Source: Cryptomeria japonica
Taxonomy: Eukaryota > Streptophyta > Pinopsida > Cupressales > Cupressaceae
DNA length: 62,000 nucleotides
Reading direction: 5' to 3'
Assembly (NCBI RefSeq): GCF_030272615.1
Contig: NC_081406.1
Location: 243,841,218-243,903,217, forward strand
The position numbers and the translations under genes are program-made. This document shows positions 12,386 to 23,360 of the stretch, one piece after another (the stretch's first letter is position 1; each line of letters starts with the position of its first letter). A model generated the notes under the pieces. The model did not search any database and had not been told where the DNA came from. It saw only the letters and a list, made by a program, of their open reading frames with translations.

Positions 12386-13938
12386 TGATAACTCAATGAT
12401 GAATGAATAGTACCAAATCAGTACTAAGAGGGGGGGGTGAATCAGTACAGACAAAATACATACCTAAACCGGTTTAGCAGCAATTACTCTAAATGACTAG
12501 CAAACAGTGACATCGGTTTGAAATAGAGTGCAACCGATAAAACTCAGAACAACTAAAACAATCATAAACCGATTACTCACTAATTTTTCCACTCAACTCA
12601 GAACTACACTACTATTTCACCCTTATGCATGAACAGGTAATCTATCATCATATCTTCACAATAGCTAGTTCAACATGTTTTATTGACAAGCATAAAACAC
12701 AGAACCATCATATGCTTAACAGGCAATAACAAAGCATCACAAGATAAAAGCATCACATATGACACACATATTTTTTCATGTGGAAACCCAACTGGGAAAA
12801 ACCACAATGGGGACGAATACCCACAAGCTTGTTGTTGAACTCTTTGGAAGTTCGCTCTGTTAGAAGCCTTGTCCAATTAAAGACATTACAAAAGGTTCTA
12901 CTAGGAACCAATCCTATTAGAGATCACCTGGTTAAGGGATGGCTACAATACCTAGTTAAGGGTTAAACCCTGTTAAGGGTACCTTGCTAGAGGATTTCAA
13001 GAACTCGATAGCTAAAGAATTTTTAGAGCTCTCTAGCTTTCCAGATCTCAATAACTTTGAGTTACCCTGTTAAGGGATTTACAGCAAGTTGGTTAAGGCT
13101 ACCCTGTTAGGGGATTTTCCAACTATTGAGATGGTTAGAGATCAACAGGTATTACAATGATTTGGTAATAGTACTCAATGCCAATGCAGATCCGCTTAAG
13201 CTCCTCTTCACCTTCTATACTTACACTCTACAGGTATCACTTCTCTCCTCTGGTCTGGAAAGGATCTCGTATCCCTTATCTTGGATACTCACACACAGCT
13301 TTTGCCAACAACCTCTAAAAGAATCACAACATCGACCTTATAGGACAACAGACAGGTTAGTAGCATAAACCCTAAACCCTAGAGTTGTTAGGTTAAGGAA
13401 TTCAAACAATTCAATCCTAACCATTGATCATACTGTATTAAATGCAGCAGATCTTGAATAAATCTCAAGACATTCTCCATCGTTCATTATCCACAAATTT
13501 TATGGCGGCTAATAATCCATCACGCATTTTCACCATTTACAAACTTTGCACATTCCCGAGGTAGACAGGGATATTCTTCTTCATCCAAGATCCTTCATGT
13601 GCACAAGGCTAACATGGCAACACAATCTGTTCTTTGTTATATTGCTTACTCATTACACAAAGATCACCGGTTGAGCCATACAGGCTTGAAGCACTTCAAC
13701 CGGAAACCTTGAAGTTGAGACTACCAACCAGTAGTCATACAATGCTTCCATGTGCCTATTCCCATAGCCATATGTCAGTTCACCTTGAACAAGTACACCG
13801 CTTCACTTTGGCACAAATGTCGGTTCACAGTGTTATACCGGTTCTCACATATGCCAGTTCATACCTCTTCAACATATTGACATCAATGACAACATACAAT
13901 GTCATTATGTCCACATACCGATTCACATAATGCCAACA
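12386..13938 (+). mobile_element. Solo LTR nested in the pol of element B
   Basis: 1553 bp starting TGATAACTC and ending GCCAACA, flanked by CTATT at 12381-12385 and 13939-13943. Removing the insert and one CTATT brings the interrupted RNase H frame back into register, which confirms both ends. Near the start is a G run followed by TGAATCAGTAC, and at 12778-12805 a GTGGAAACCC...GGGAAAAACCAC block seen in other plant LTRs. No internal domain, primer site or second LTR is present, so recombination between two LTRs probably left this single copy. Short open frames inside are chance. Confidence 0.9.
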
Positions 13939-13943
13939 CTATT

Positions 13944-14860
13944 GACACATAAAGTACAGTTAATTGCAAAGATTGATCCACTCAAATATTTACTCAGTAA
14001 AGCAGCATTGACAGGCCACTTGGCCAAATGGGTGATGATTCTAAGTGAAGTTGACATCGAGTATGTGGACCATAAAGCTATCAAAGGTCAAGTTATTGCA
14101 GATCAGTTGGCCGATGCACCACTCATAGGTGATCATCCTCTCATTTCCAATTTTCCAGATGAAGAGATATTCATGATCACAACAGCACAACCATGGAAAC
14201 TATACTTTGATGGTTCATACACTAGGCATGGCTTGGGGGCAGGCATTCTATTTATCACACCTCAAGGTGACAGCATCCTAAAATCTTACAGACTCACATT
14301 TCCATGCACCAACAACATAGCAGAGTATGAGGCCTTGATCACAAGACTCAGGCTAGCCATACAATGGAAATTACAAGAACTACAAGTATATGGCAACTCC
14401 CAACTGATCATTCGACAAGCAACTGATGAATATCAGACTAAAGATGACAAACTCATGCCATACAAACAAATGGTGGACAAATTAAAGGCATCATTTACTA
14501 CTATCACCTTTGAGTAGATACCAAGAGATCATAATCGAGCCGCTGACGCTATGGCTACCATTGCATCTCTCCTAGATCTTCCACATAATTCAACATGCTA
14601 CGAGTTCTTGGTAGAACAGCTTTGGATCCCTGCTTATGATATCCCCGAATCTGAGATGATATGTCACCTTATCGGTTCTAAATCCCCATGGTACAGTGAG
14701 TTCTATACCTACCTCCGTGATCACACACTTCCTCCTAACCAATCGAATAACCAGCGTAAAACCTTTATTCACCAAACAGCTCGATATACCATTATTGTTG
14801 AAACCCTATATCGACGCAGTCTTGATGGTACTCTCCTTTGATGTCTGGAATAGGATGAGA
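13944..14860 (+). pseudogene. Element B RNase H C-terminus and second (archaeal-type) RNase H
   Basis: The frame resumes with the end of the first RNase H and its connection region (SKAALTGHLAKWVMIL, then QVIADQLAD). From about 14190 a second RNase H begins: YFDGSYTRHGLGAG gives the first catalytic Asp, NNIAEYEAL the Glu, and VYGNSQLIIRQ a site where the third Asp is Asn in GNS (normally GDS). Stops at 14515 and after 14838 break it. The duplicated RNase H places element B in the Tat group. In that group the second domain is thought to have been acquired separately from the original one. Confidence 0.88.
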
Positions 14861-15957
14861 TAACAAAGGCCTTGGAAGAGGTACATGAAGGAATTTGTGG
14901 AACTCATGCAAGCGGTCCGTCACTCACCAAGAAACTCCTGCGCACGGGATACTATTGGCCCTCTATGGAAAAAGACTCCTATTACTTTGTCCGAAAATGC
15001 AAGAAATGCCAAGTTCATGGAGACTTGATACATGCACCAACACAAGAATTGCAACAAATCACAACACCATGGCCTTTTTGTCAATGGGGCCTTGACCTTG
15101 TGGGTAAAATCCATCCATCTTCATCCAACAACCACAAATTCATTATTACCGCCATCAAATACTTCACAAAGTGGATCGAAGCTGTTCCACTTACCCAAGT
15201 CACTGACAAGTAGATCGCCTCATTCATCCTCAAATACATCATCTATCGGTATGGTGCACCAATATCCATCATCATAGATAATGGTCTTCCTTTCAAGAAT
15301 TAGGATGTTCGTGAGCTCTGTGAGAAGTTTCACATCCAAAACCGCTTTTCTACTCCCTATTACTCACAAGGCAGTGGTCAGGCCGAAGCATCAAATAAAA
15401 ACATATTAAGAATCCTCAAGAAGATAGTCAATGATGTCGGTCGTGATTGGCACGTTCAATTGAATCCAACACTATGGGCATATCGAACTAGCATTCAAAC
15501 CCCTACAGGCGCAACTCCCTACTCACTAGTCTATGGTACAAAAGCTATCTTACCTATCGAGGTTGAGAAACCATCACTATGGGTTTCCTTGCACAATCTC
15601 ATCGATGATGAAGCATGCAGAGTATCACGTCTTCAAGACTTGGAGCTACTTGATGAGAAGCGACAAGCTGCATACAATCACCTCAAGGCCTATCAGCAGC
15701 GCATGAGCAGAAGCTATAATCATCGGGTTAGACCTCGTACATTCGAGGTAGGTGATCTTGTTCTTTGAGAGAATCCTCATAACCAACCAAACCATGAACA
15801 TCAAGGAAAGTTTGAATCAAATTGGCTGGGTCCATATGTTATCACTATTGTATTTGGGTCCGGGGCATATCAGTTGGCTACTTCAGAAGGAGAACCACTA
15901 GTAGATCTGATCAACAGCATGCACCTCAAACGGTTTTATACATAAGCTACATAGAGC
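14861..15957 (+). pseudogene. Element B integrase (broken)
   Basis: Ty3/Gypsy integrase. The zinc-binding HHCC module is at about 14884-15010 (HEGICGTH and CKKC). The catalytic triad is visible: Asp in GLDLVGK at 15094, Asp in IIDNG near 15278, and Glu in GQAEASNKN near 15387. A GPY/F-type C-terminal module (LGPYVITIVF, about 15826-15855) follows, and the frame ends near HLKRFYT. Stops at about 15211, 15301 and 15766 interrupt it. The protein would have inserted the cDNA and made the 5-bp target duplication seen at the element ends. Confidence 0.92.
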
Positions 15958-18350
15958 ATCAAGCTCCCATACATATTGGCAAAAACACCAAAAACATTCA
16001 GATAAATGACCTGAAGAAAATTAAAAAAACATCAAAATAGTAAAGAAAAACCATGCATCCAAATGGTGAACAACCACTTCGGTGGCACCTTGGGTAAGTA
16101 TGATGGTGAAAACCTGGCAAATAGGCGCCACTTGTAAAGGCTATGGCTTCATTATCTTTCAGGCTTGTTGTGATCACATTTATTTCATACACACATCCAT
16201 CAGTCCAAACCATGGTTTCTTATTGATCTGCAATCCAAGATAGTACTTCATGCATCTTGCATCCCACTTTTTCAGAGTCATGCCTAAGACTAGGGGCAAT
16301 CCCTTAACCTATTGATGGAAGTGGATTCTACATTTTTTTGTGATTCACTGAGTTCTTCATTTCAAAACTATCTCACAAAATCCAAAAACATTCAAAAATG
16401 TCTCACAAGATACCAAAAACATTCAAAAATGTCTCACAAAATCCAAAAACATCAGAAAACATCAAAAATCACACAAACATCATGGCAACACATTGTACAT
16501 ACTCATCCAAGTAGATACCAAACAAAACATTGTGAAAATACTCGCACGATGACCACCTATCAAATCGACCAAACAATCAACATCAACACTCGAACTGTCT
16601 TCAACAACGATGCATCCTTCCTTACCAAAACAAAGACAAGATGACATTTTCTTTGACATGAAAATTCTATTTACGCTATCAAATACTTGGTTGATTTGTG
16701 GGTTATTTATTCATATCAGGATCCTACAACATTGTTTGTGTCTTCTGCAAATATGTTCCGATGAAGTACAAGGGTATGTCCTAATGGTGTCTATGTGGGA
16801 AGTTCACTAAGCTACGTGATCATAGGCAAAATATAGTCATAGATCACTACGGCTTGCTGACTACAGCGTATACCTCGACCATATGAGCATGAACCATTAC
16901 CAAGGATCCATATTATTTATTCTTTATATATGTTGTTTTCTTACAAGTACAATGCTCTTTCTTTGGTTCCTCCTACCTCATCCAAATTGGATAAAGGTTT
17001 TTATCTCTTATTATGATATGAACTTGTCTCAGGATATGATCAGCCCAAGATCAAGGAGGACGATCCAAGTCATGCATGAAAGGAGATGATCCTTGTCTAT
17101 TCCGCAAGCAATACTCAGGTCAACTTGATCCATTATATCAAGTTGCTTGTATTAACTTGCTATATCAAAATCCATGTAAGGAATACTCAAGTCATCTTGA
17201 ATCATTATGTCAAGTTGCTTGTATTTTCTTACAACATTTTAAAGCTCAATGATGAAAAATAAAGCACTATGGATCGTCATTCCATCTCATATGTATATAT
17301 TGCATTCTGTTGCATTCCATCCATCCATACATCCATAATAGATGAATATCATGCATACATAGTAATGACAATGCATACTCTATTTTCCTCTTCCTCCATA
17401 GGAATGAGTCATAGGTCCTCCATATCTTCTATCTAACATTGAACCCCCCCCTCACCCTCCCTATCTTGATCATCGACATCACATACCCTACATCATTCCC
17501 AATCAACTCAATCAAGCCACATTCATCACCATCCATCTCTAAATAGGAGGGATTGCATTTCCTATCCTAAGTCATCCAATAAGCCAAGCAAGTTACTCTA
17601 TCGACGCAGGCACATCAACTCACGCACACCTAGACTATCAACAGATACTCTGATCATGTATCTTCGGGTCTCAATAGGTAATCAATCATGGCAAACCTAG
17701 ACTACAATAGGCATTTATCATAATGACCTAGTCTCAACGGGGCTTCCATGATTCCCCACAACCATCCATCACACACACACACTATCAATTGATCAACCAA
17801 TCAAACACAATCCAACGGACAATTACATCAACTGTCTAAGTCTCAACGAGTATTTTGCTTCATATACCTTGACTTCATCAAGCAATTACATCAATTGTCT
17901 AAGTCACATCAAGTCACTTTGATTCACTTACTCAGACTTTATCTTGTCCAAGCAAACAACTGACATCAACTGTCATGCTTTGACTTGACCGGGGCAATTA
18001 AACCAATTGCACCAGATTGTTCAACCAATTTTAATCAATTGTATAGCATCAATCAAAACCTCACACCACATTTGCACCGAATATTTTTTGCCTGACCTAA
18101 AGGTACTCACTGGCTTGCCATTTCTCCATATTCACTCTGTTTTCTTCCATTCTTTCCCCGTTAATGCTAATTTCTTCTATTCTACCTCCCCTCCACTTCT
18201 TGTTCTTTTTCGAGAGATCGCCCGATTTTTTGACATTTTCGGCCTATCTCTCGAGGGGGCGTACCACCCATTAAATTAACATTTTATGGGGCATATTTCT
18301 TCTCGCATATTTTTCTTTCTTTGAAACAATGCGATAAACCACACCATCTC
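15958..18350 (+). other. Element B 3' interior, noncoding with local repeats
   Basis: About 2.4 kb between pol and the polypurine tract with no recognisable protein. Bases 16373-16465 hold about three tandem units of a CAAAATCCAAAAACATTC-type sequence. Bases 17815-18015 hold degenerate repeats of ATTACATCAATTGTCTAAGTC. Long 3' noncoding tracts are usual in Tat-group elements. Confidence 0.7.
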
Positions 18351-18363
18351 AAAGAGGGGCAAA
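18351..18363 (+). promoter_or_regulatory. Polypurine tract of element B
   Basis: AAAGAGGGGCAAA directly precedes the TG of the right LTR. Confidence 0.85.
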
Positions 18364-19836
18364 TGTAGTCACATAAATCTATCCATTTTAATTAAATGAA
18401 TATTTTGTATTTATTTGATTAAAAATCCACTAGCCATCAGTTAATTAAATTAATATTTAATTAATTCATCCTCAAAACATTCTTCTATTAATTAAATAAA
18501 TTATTTAATTTATTTTAATTAATTCATTAAACCAAATTCACAATCATTTAAATGAATAAATCCTATTTATTCAATTTAATCCCCTTTCCTCTTTTAAATA
18601 AATAATTAAAAACGTTTATTTTAATCATTTAACCCCCCCCCACTTGCATTTTCCTACAAACGCAAGTTGCAACCACAAGTTGAAATAAATTAATTTTATT
18701 TTAATTAAAATCCTATTTTCCCTCACCCACCAAACCCACTTGCAATTCTAATCCCCTTCTAGATTCTTCTAACCCCTTCCTAATTAGCCTAATCCATCCC
18801 CTAATTATTGTCACATTCCTAAGCAACTTGGAGTCACTTCTCAAAGTCTTCAAAGTCTTTGAAAAGCAATTAATGCTTTATGTGTTCAACAATCCAACCT
18901 CTAAAGTCTTCCAAATCACTAATGGCTCTTACATGACCATTAATGGCTCTTACACAACCATTTATGGTTAATTCCACTTGCACCCATGGTTAGAGACTTT
19001 TGACCCCTAACTCAACCCTCATGTAACCCATGTATCTCCTCAAGCATTTATTGCTTTGACCATGGTTATCCCTTTTACCTTTGCACAAGAGTTTACCCAT
19101 TGGATAAAAGCATTATCTTTTGGATAATTAATTTATTCACTCAACCCAACCTTAACTTAACTCCCAAGTTAACTTTCAGGTCATGTCAAGCATTTAATGC
19201 TTATTCCCTCTCCTCTCAACCTATGTCATATGGACACTTGTCATCCTGGGATTGGGTTGAAAGCCATCACATGGATTGAATATCATTCAATCTTGACCCT
19301 TGTTGAGATTAGTCAATCTCAAACATCCATTGCTCCATTTTTCCTATAAATAGAGCCCATTTCTTCATAATCCAGATCCTGAAAAACTTGTATGCATCTA
19401 AGATATAGTGAATTTTAGAGAGCATTTAGCATAAATTACTAATATATTGTTATTTTGGCCTAAAATAAATCATTTTAACATCAGAGCATCTAATATTAGC
19501 TTTTGTTCATATTTGCATAGTATTTTAGAGTAAACATTTCAATCTTGAACCTCCATAAGCATCCATAGTGCAAAAAGATGCTGAGAGCTACACTAATTTG
19601 GAACTTGGAGAGGAGAGGAACAAAGGAGAATGAGCTAAGAGCATGTTAGAAGGCATTTGGAGATGTCTTGTTATATTTACTTTCATAGTTAAATATTTAT
19701 TCATGTTTTTGGTGTCTCTTTTGATATGTCTGCTTAGATTAGTTTTTGGTTGATTAACACTAATAGTTTGTTGTGTTTTTGTGTGTTATACAACCACATG
19801 CTTTTGTCTAACCTTCCCCCATTTCACAGAGCATCA
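18364..19836 (+). repeat. Element B right LTR
   Basis: 1473 bp, starting TGTAGTCACA and ending GAGCATCA, matching 8720-10189 with about 4 percent differences over the first 270 bases. It is followed by the right copy of the target duplication GGTGT (19837-19841). A TATA box lies at 19345-19352. A 114-codon frame at 19750-20094 runs from this LTR into element A and is a junction artefact. Confidence 0.93.
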
Positions 19837-19841
19837 GGTGT

Positions 19842-21356
19842 CATTATGTGTTTGACTATAGCTGGTCATGTCTCTAGTCAGAGAACCACCAGTCAATGCA
19901 CCTTGTATGAAGACTTGTTTGGCCAAGTGGGTATTCCTATCATATCGAACTTTGTATGCTTGTCTCAGTGTATTCCTTGGTTTAGGAGTTCGTTTGATTA
20001 TGGTCTAGTGTCATATGAGAGAGTGGATTTCGAGTGGGGGTCACGCCCAAAGTGGTTGCAGGGTAACCCATCGAAAGCATGTCTAAATAAGTGATAACCT
20101 AATAGCATATTAGAGAGTTTAGTAAATGAATACACTAAGTAAGATGATTGTGCCTCACGCATGGGATGAGGGCTACTACAGACTCAACATGCAGTGAGAA
20201 GGCCTGAAATGGCAAACCAACAACCTTGTCTTCACGAAAGGATATGTTGGGTCCACATGAGACTTGGATGGGCCGGAGGTTCGAGAAAAGTTGCTAGTGT
20301 AACCTAGTAGATGGGGCTGGGACCTATTGAGGCCTGCCAGGGTAATCATACCAAGTTATGTGATGACACTTGTCCCTTATGTTCGCTAGTGTGTAATTTG
20401 TGTTGTCTTTGCTAGGAGAACTGTTGTGGAGTCATATCTGGTTGTTTATGCCCTTGTGAGAACCTGATATTCATGTTAGACCATGGGTTGCTTATGATGG
20501 GTTGCGAGGACTTAGTTTTATGGGTGCTCCAGTTGTTCTTTTGAGATTGCTTCTTATCGTGTTTTAGATGGATCATTTTCCTTTTTCTGGGATCATTCAT
20601 GTATCTATTGGACCGATGTGGTCGTATGTATTATTTGTTTATGTACGCCTTATTGGCAGGTTGTAATGATGTGAACCTTATGTATTCTTCACCCTATTAT
20701 TTATTAGAGGGGTCTTGCAGTTGAGCAGACCCGAAGATGTAGTCCACTAGGCGTGAACTTTGATATCATTTTGATGTTATGTGGTGTTTGTGTTCTTTTG
20801 TTTCCTCTTTATCTAGCATGTATGGATGACATTATGGTTAAAATGTATAATATGGATTAGATGATGTTAATCTTAAATGCATGTTTGTAGTTATCCTATT
20901 AAATGTAGTAATTTGGATCATGAAGCATGGAGGTTGGTATAATTGAAAGTATTCATTAGTGTGTAATGCAATTAAAGTATGTAAGGAAATTAGATGCATG
21001 GCATATGTTTTAATGTATGATTGGACGTAATGTATGGTTAAATTGTAATGCATGAACTTCATCATGTTATCTATATTTTTAACCTACCAAATGAATTTAT
21101 CCTTTGTTTAAGTATTATCATGTCATTAAGTTAATCAACTTAATTGGATTTACTAGCGTGAGTTGAGTTGAGTGTTGAATCAAGTAATCACGTTGGGAAA
21201 CTCATTAAGTGTTAGTTAAGTCTCCCATTGTGTAATATGAGCTTAATGATAATTCAATGGATCATTATTCTGTTTTAACTTTAAAAAAATAAAAAATTGC
21301 ACTCTATTCTTGTGGTTTATCTTTATCCCTTTTGGGTTTCTTGGTGAGGCATTACA
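19842..21356 (+). mobile_element. Element A, right LTR, right part
   Basis: Continuation of the LTR split at 8719. It matches 885-2392 of the left LTR almost base for base in length (1515 versus about 1508 bp) and ends at the same ATTACA. The following bases TGTAT would be the right target duplication; the left one is lost with the truncated LTR. Confidence 0.88.
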
Positions 21357-21927
21357 TGTATGCTAATGCATAATATGTTAAGTCCAATGTTGTGCTCATG
21401 CCTTAATAGTGTTTGCTCAAAGTGGCAGTGTCTTAGCAAGAGATGGTTTATTATGGATGATGGATTTTTAGGTTTATATTTATATTTATATTTTTTGAAT
21501 TTTTTCTAAATTTTTTGATCTTTTCAAAAAAATTTAATTTTTTCAATTTCTTTTTTGAATTTGTGATATTTTTTTATATTTTTAGAATTTTTGAGATTTT
21601 CTTTTTTTTTAATATTTTTGAGATTTTTTTTTTGGATCTTTTATTTGTTTTTGGATTTTGGAGATTTTTCTTCTTTTTTTTTTTGAAATTTTTTAATTTT
21701 TGAAAGAGGTCTAGATCACTTATTGAGTAAAAGACATATGTTAGGATTTATTTTGAAGCAATATGTATTTATTTTCCCCCACTGTCTAGCAAAGCATAAT
21801 GATGAATCAATGAATGAACTAGCGGGATGGAAATGGATAGGTGAAAGATGGAGGTAGCTTCTTGTGGAATTGAACATAATGTTAATTTTAAGGATTATCT
21901 CACAATGAGATTACATGTTTATTACGT
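21357..21927 (+). other. Flank of element A with T-rich low-complexity tract
   Basis: Bases 21465-21705 are almost pure T/A with many TTTTTGAATTTTT-like runs. The Phe-rich open frame across them is a composition artefact. Bases 21706-21927 show no gene or repeat that I recognise. Confidence 0.6.
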
Positions 21928-21977
21928 TGGTGCTTTATATAAACCACACCCGGACCGACGATGGACTGGTCGAAGAG

Positions 21978-22049
21978 GGGCCAGTAGCTCAATGGTAGAG
22001 CACTCCAGCAGCGTATGGAAGGTCCTAGGTTCGAGTCCTAGCTAGTCCA
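21978..22049 (+). tRNA. tRNA-like sequence, left copy (pseudo-tRNA)
   Basis: 72 bases with tRNA layout: acceptor strand GGGCCAG pairs with CTAGTCC except one position; TAGCTCAATGG fits the A box; GGTTCGAGTCC is a perfect B box within a 5-bp T stem and 7-base loop. The length of the middle part is canonical and would put AGC (Ala) at the anticodon, but position 33 is C instead of U and the anticodon stem pairs poorly. It is therefore unlikely to be a working tRNA; the RNA polymerase III boxes may still function. Confidence 0.6.
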
Positions 22050-22059
22050 TGTCTCAACA

Positions 22060-22071
22060 TGGTATTAGAGC
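22060..22071 (+). promoter_or_regulatory. Candidate primer-binding site of TRIM-like element
   Basis: TGGTATTAGAGC directly abuts the CA end of the left 132-bp repeat. It differs at one base from the initiator tRNA-Met site. Confidence 0.6.
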
Positions 22072-22175
22072 TAGGTCTAGGCTAGGAGCCCCAAGCACAT
22101 GAGAGGTGTGGCTTAAGGGGGGTTTTGGTGTTGTAAATAAGCCACACCCGGACCGACGATGGACTGGTCCAAGAG

Positions 22176-22247
22176 GGGCCAGTAGCTCAGTGGTAGAGCA
22201 CTCCAGCAGCGTATGGAAGGTCCTAGGTTCGAGTCCTAGCTGGTCAA
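22176..22247 (+). tRNA. tRNA-like sequence, right copy (pseudo-tRNA)
   Basis: Second copy, 198 bp downstream of the first, differing at a handful of bases. TAGCTCAGTGG (A box) and GGTTCGAGTCC (B box) are intact. The acceptor pairing is good except for the first pair. It has the same non-canonical anticodon loop as the left copy. Confidence 0.6.
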
Positions 22248-22257
22248 TGTCTCAACA

Positions 22258-23360
22258 TATCCAAGCTAAGGGATTAGATATAGTAGTGTAAGGTGATGAC
22301 ATGGTGCATTGAATGGCATGTGGTCGATAGGAATGGACATGTCAAGAGGTTTCTAAAACCATATTTTAAATTGTATGTCCTTAGTTTCTATCAAGATCAA
22401 GGTATAGATGTGGATAGGATGGAGATAAGATATGGATGCGATAAGAAACATCAAAGGTGATAATGAATGATGAAAGTAAGAAATGGATAAGATAATGGAT
22501 ATGGACTATACGCTATGGGTAAGGTGAAGCAAATAGGATGCATGATGCTTATAGAGATCCTTAACATTGTCAAGATCAAAGGTAGAAAAATGGGTAATGG
22601 ATGATGGTAAGAGTGATGGATAGGGGAGGATGAGGGATAATGGGGGATGTGGTAGGTGTTGAACACTTCTAGATGATAACAAGGGGGGTATATCAATACT
22701 TAACCAATTTAACCATTTATTACAATTACCATATGTGTAGAAGTAAAGAATTGAAAAAAAAAAAGAAAAAAAAAACCTCAAAATCACACATGAACACCAA
22801 AATTTTACATGGGAAATCTAATGAGGGAAAAACCACATGAGAACTAACTCTTTATGAAAACAAGTTACAAAGTTTTAGGCTCAAGGCTAAGGAAGATCAT
22901 TGCTCTTGATATTGAATTGCAAGATATAATGGAATTGAAAACATTGAAGATCACTTCTTTACGACGAAATTAAATAGATCTAAAATGAATCAATATTTTT
23001 GAATTATGTTGAATGCATCCTTTGAAATGATGACTATAGTTCACTCTTTTCATCAAATTTTGTATAACTCAAGATGAATTAAAAATTTATTGCATTGTAG
23101 TTAAACATAGTAAATAGTGGGTCGTCTATATGACTTAGTTTTAATTGAACATTACATTTTATTTATATTAGATATATATCATATGTCTAATATGTATTTG
23201 TCCCTTATAGAATTAATATCTCACCTATATTTATTCTTACAAATAATGTTCTATATAACATATATTATTAAATATAAATATAATTTAATATAATTAATAA
23301 ATATATAATGTATTTTTTACATATAATACAAATCAAAATATTAAATATATATTATATGTT
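22258..23360. other. No gene; possible LTR remnant
   Basis: Bases 22440-22640 are purine-rich (GGATAAGATAATGG-like words). At about 22805-22842 the block ACATGGGAAATC...GAGGGAAAAACCAC resembles the motif in the solo LTR at 12778, suggesting a decayed LTR of a related element. Bases 23190-23360 are very AT-rich. No coding is seen. Confidence 0.4.

Larger units (their letters stand above)
8720..19836 (+). mobile_element. Element B: Tat-lineage Ty3/Gypsy LTR retrotransposon, decayed
   Basis: The element has two LTRs (8720-10189 and 18364-19836), a 5-bp target duplication (GGTGT), a polypurine tract at 18351-18363, and a pol with the order reverse transcriptase, RNase H, second RNase H, integrase. 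Two RNase H domains, the second just before the integrase, are the known mark of the plant Tat group (Tat, Ogre and Retand relatives). In-frame stops and at least one frameshift, plus a nested solo LTR at 12386-13938, make it inactive. The first 270 or so LTR bases differ at about 4 percent by eye. A gag is not recognisable, so even the ancestor may have been incomplete. Confidence 0.92.
21928..22257 (+). mobile_element. TRIM-like miniature LTR element with tRNA-like LTRs
   Basis: Two direct repeats of 132 bp (21928-22059 and 22126-22257) both start TGGTG and end CTCAACA. The left repeat is followed at once by TGGTATTAGAGC (22060-22071), one base from the initiator tRNA-Met primer site. A G run (AAGGGGGG, 22115-22122) lies just before the right repeat. 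Short LTRs, a primer site, a purine tract and a 66-bp interior fit a terminal-repeat retrotransposon in miniature. No clear target duplication is visible (TACGT left, TATCC right). The alternative is a tandemly duplicated tRNA-derived SINE or tRNA pseudogene. Confidence 0.6.

Noticed and set aside
12778-13930. Short open frames inside the solo LTR
   Set aside because: The whole interval is an LTR bounded by a target duplication; no coding is expected and none resembles a known protein.
19750-20094. 114-codon plus-strand open frame
   Set aside because: It starts in the right LTR of element B and continues across the insertion junction into element A, so it is a chimera of two repeats and not a gene.
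21515-21703. Phe-rich 62-codon frame
   Set aside because: Simple translation of a T-rich low-complexity tract.
21978-22247. Two functional tRNA-Ala genes
   Set aside because: Position 33 is not U, the anticodon stem pairs poorly, and the acceptor stems have mismatches. Length and boxes fit a tRNA-derived sequence but not a working tRNA.
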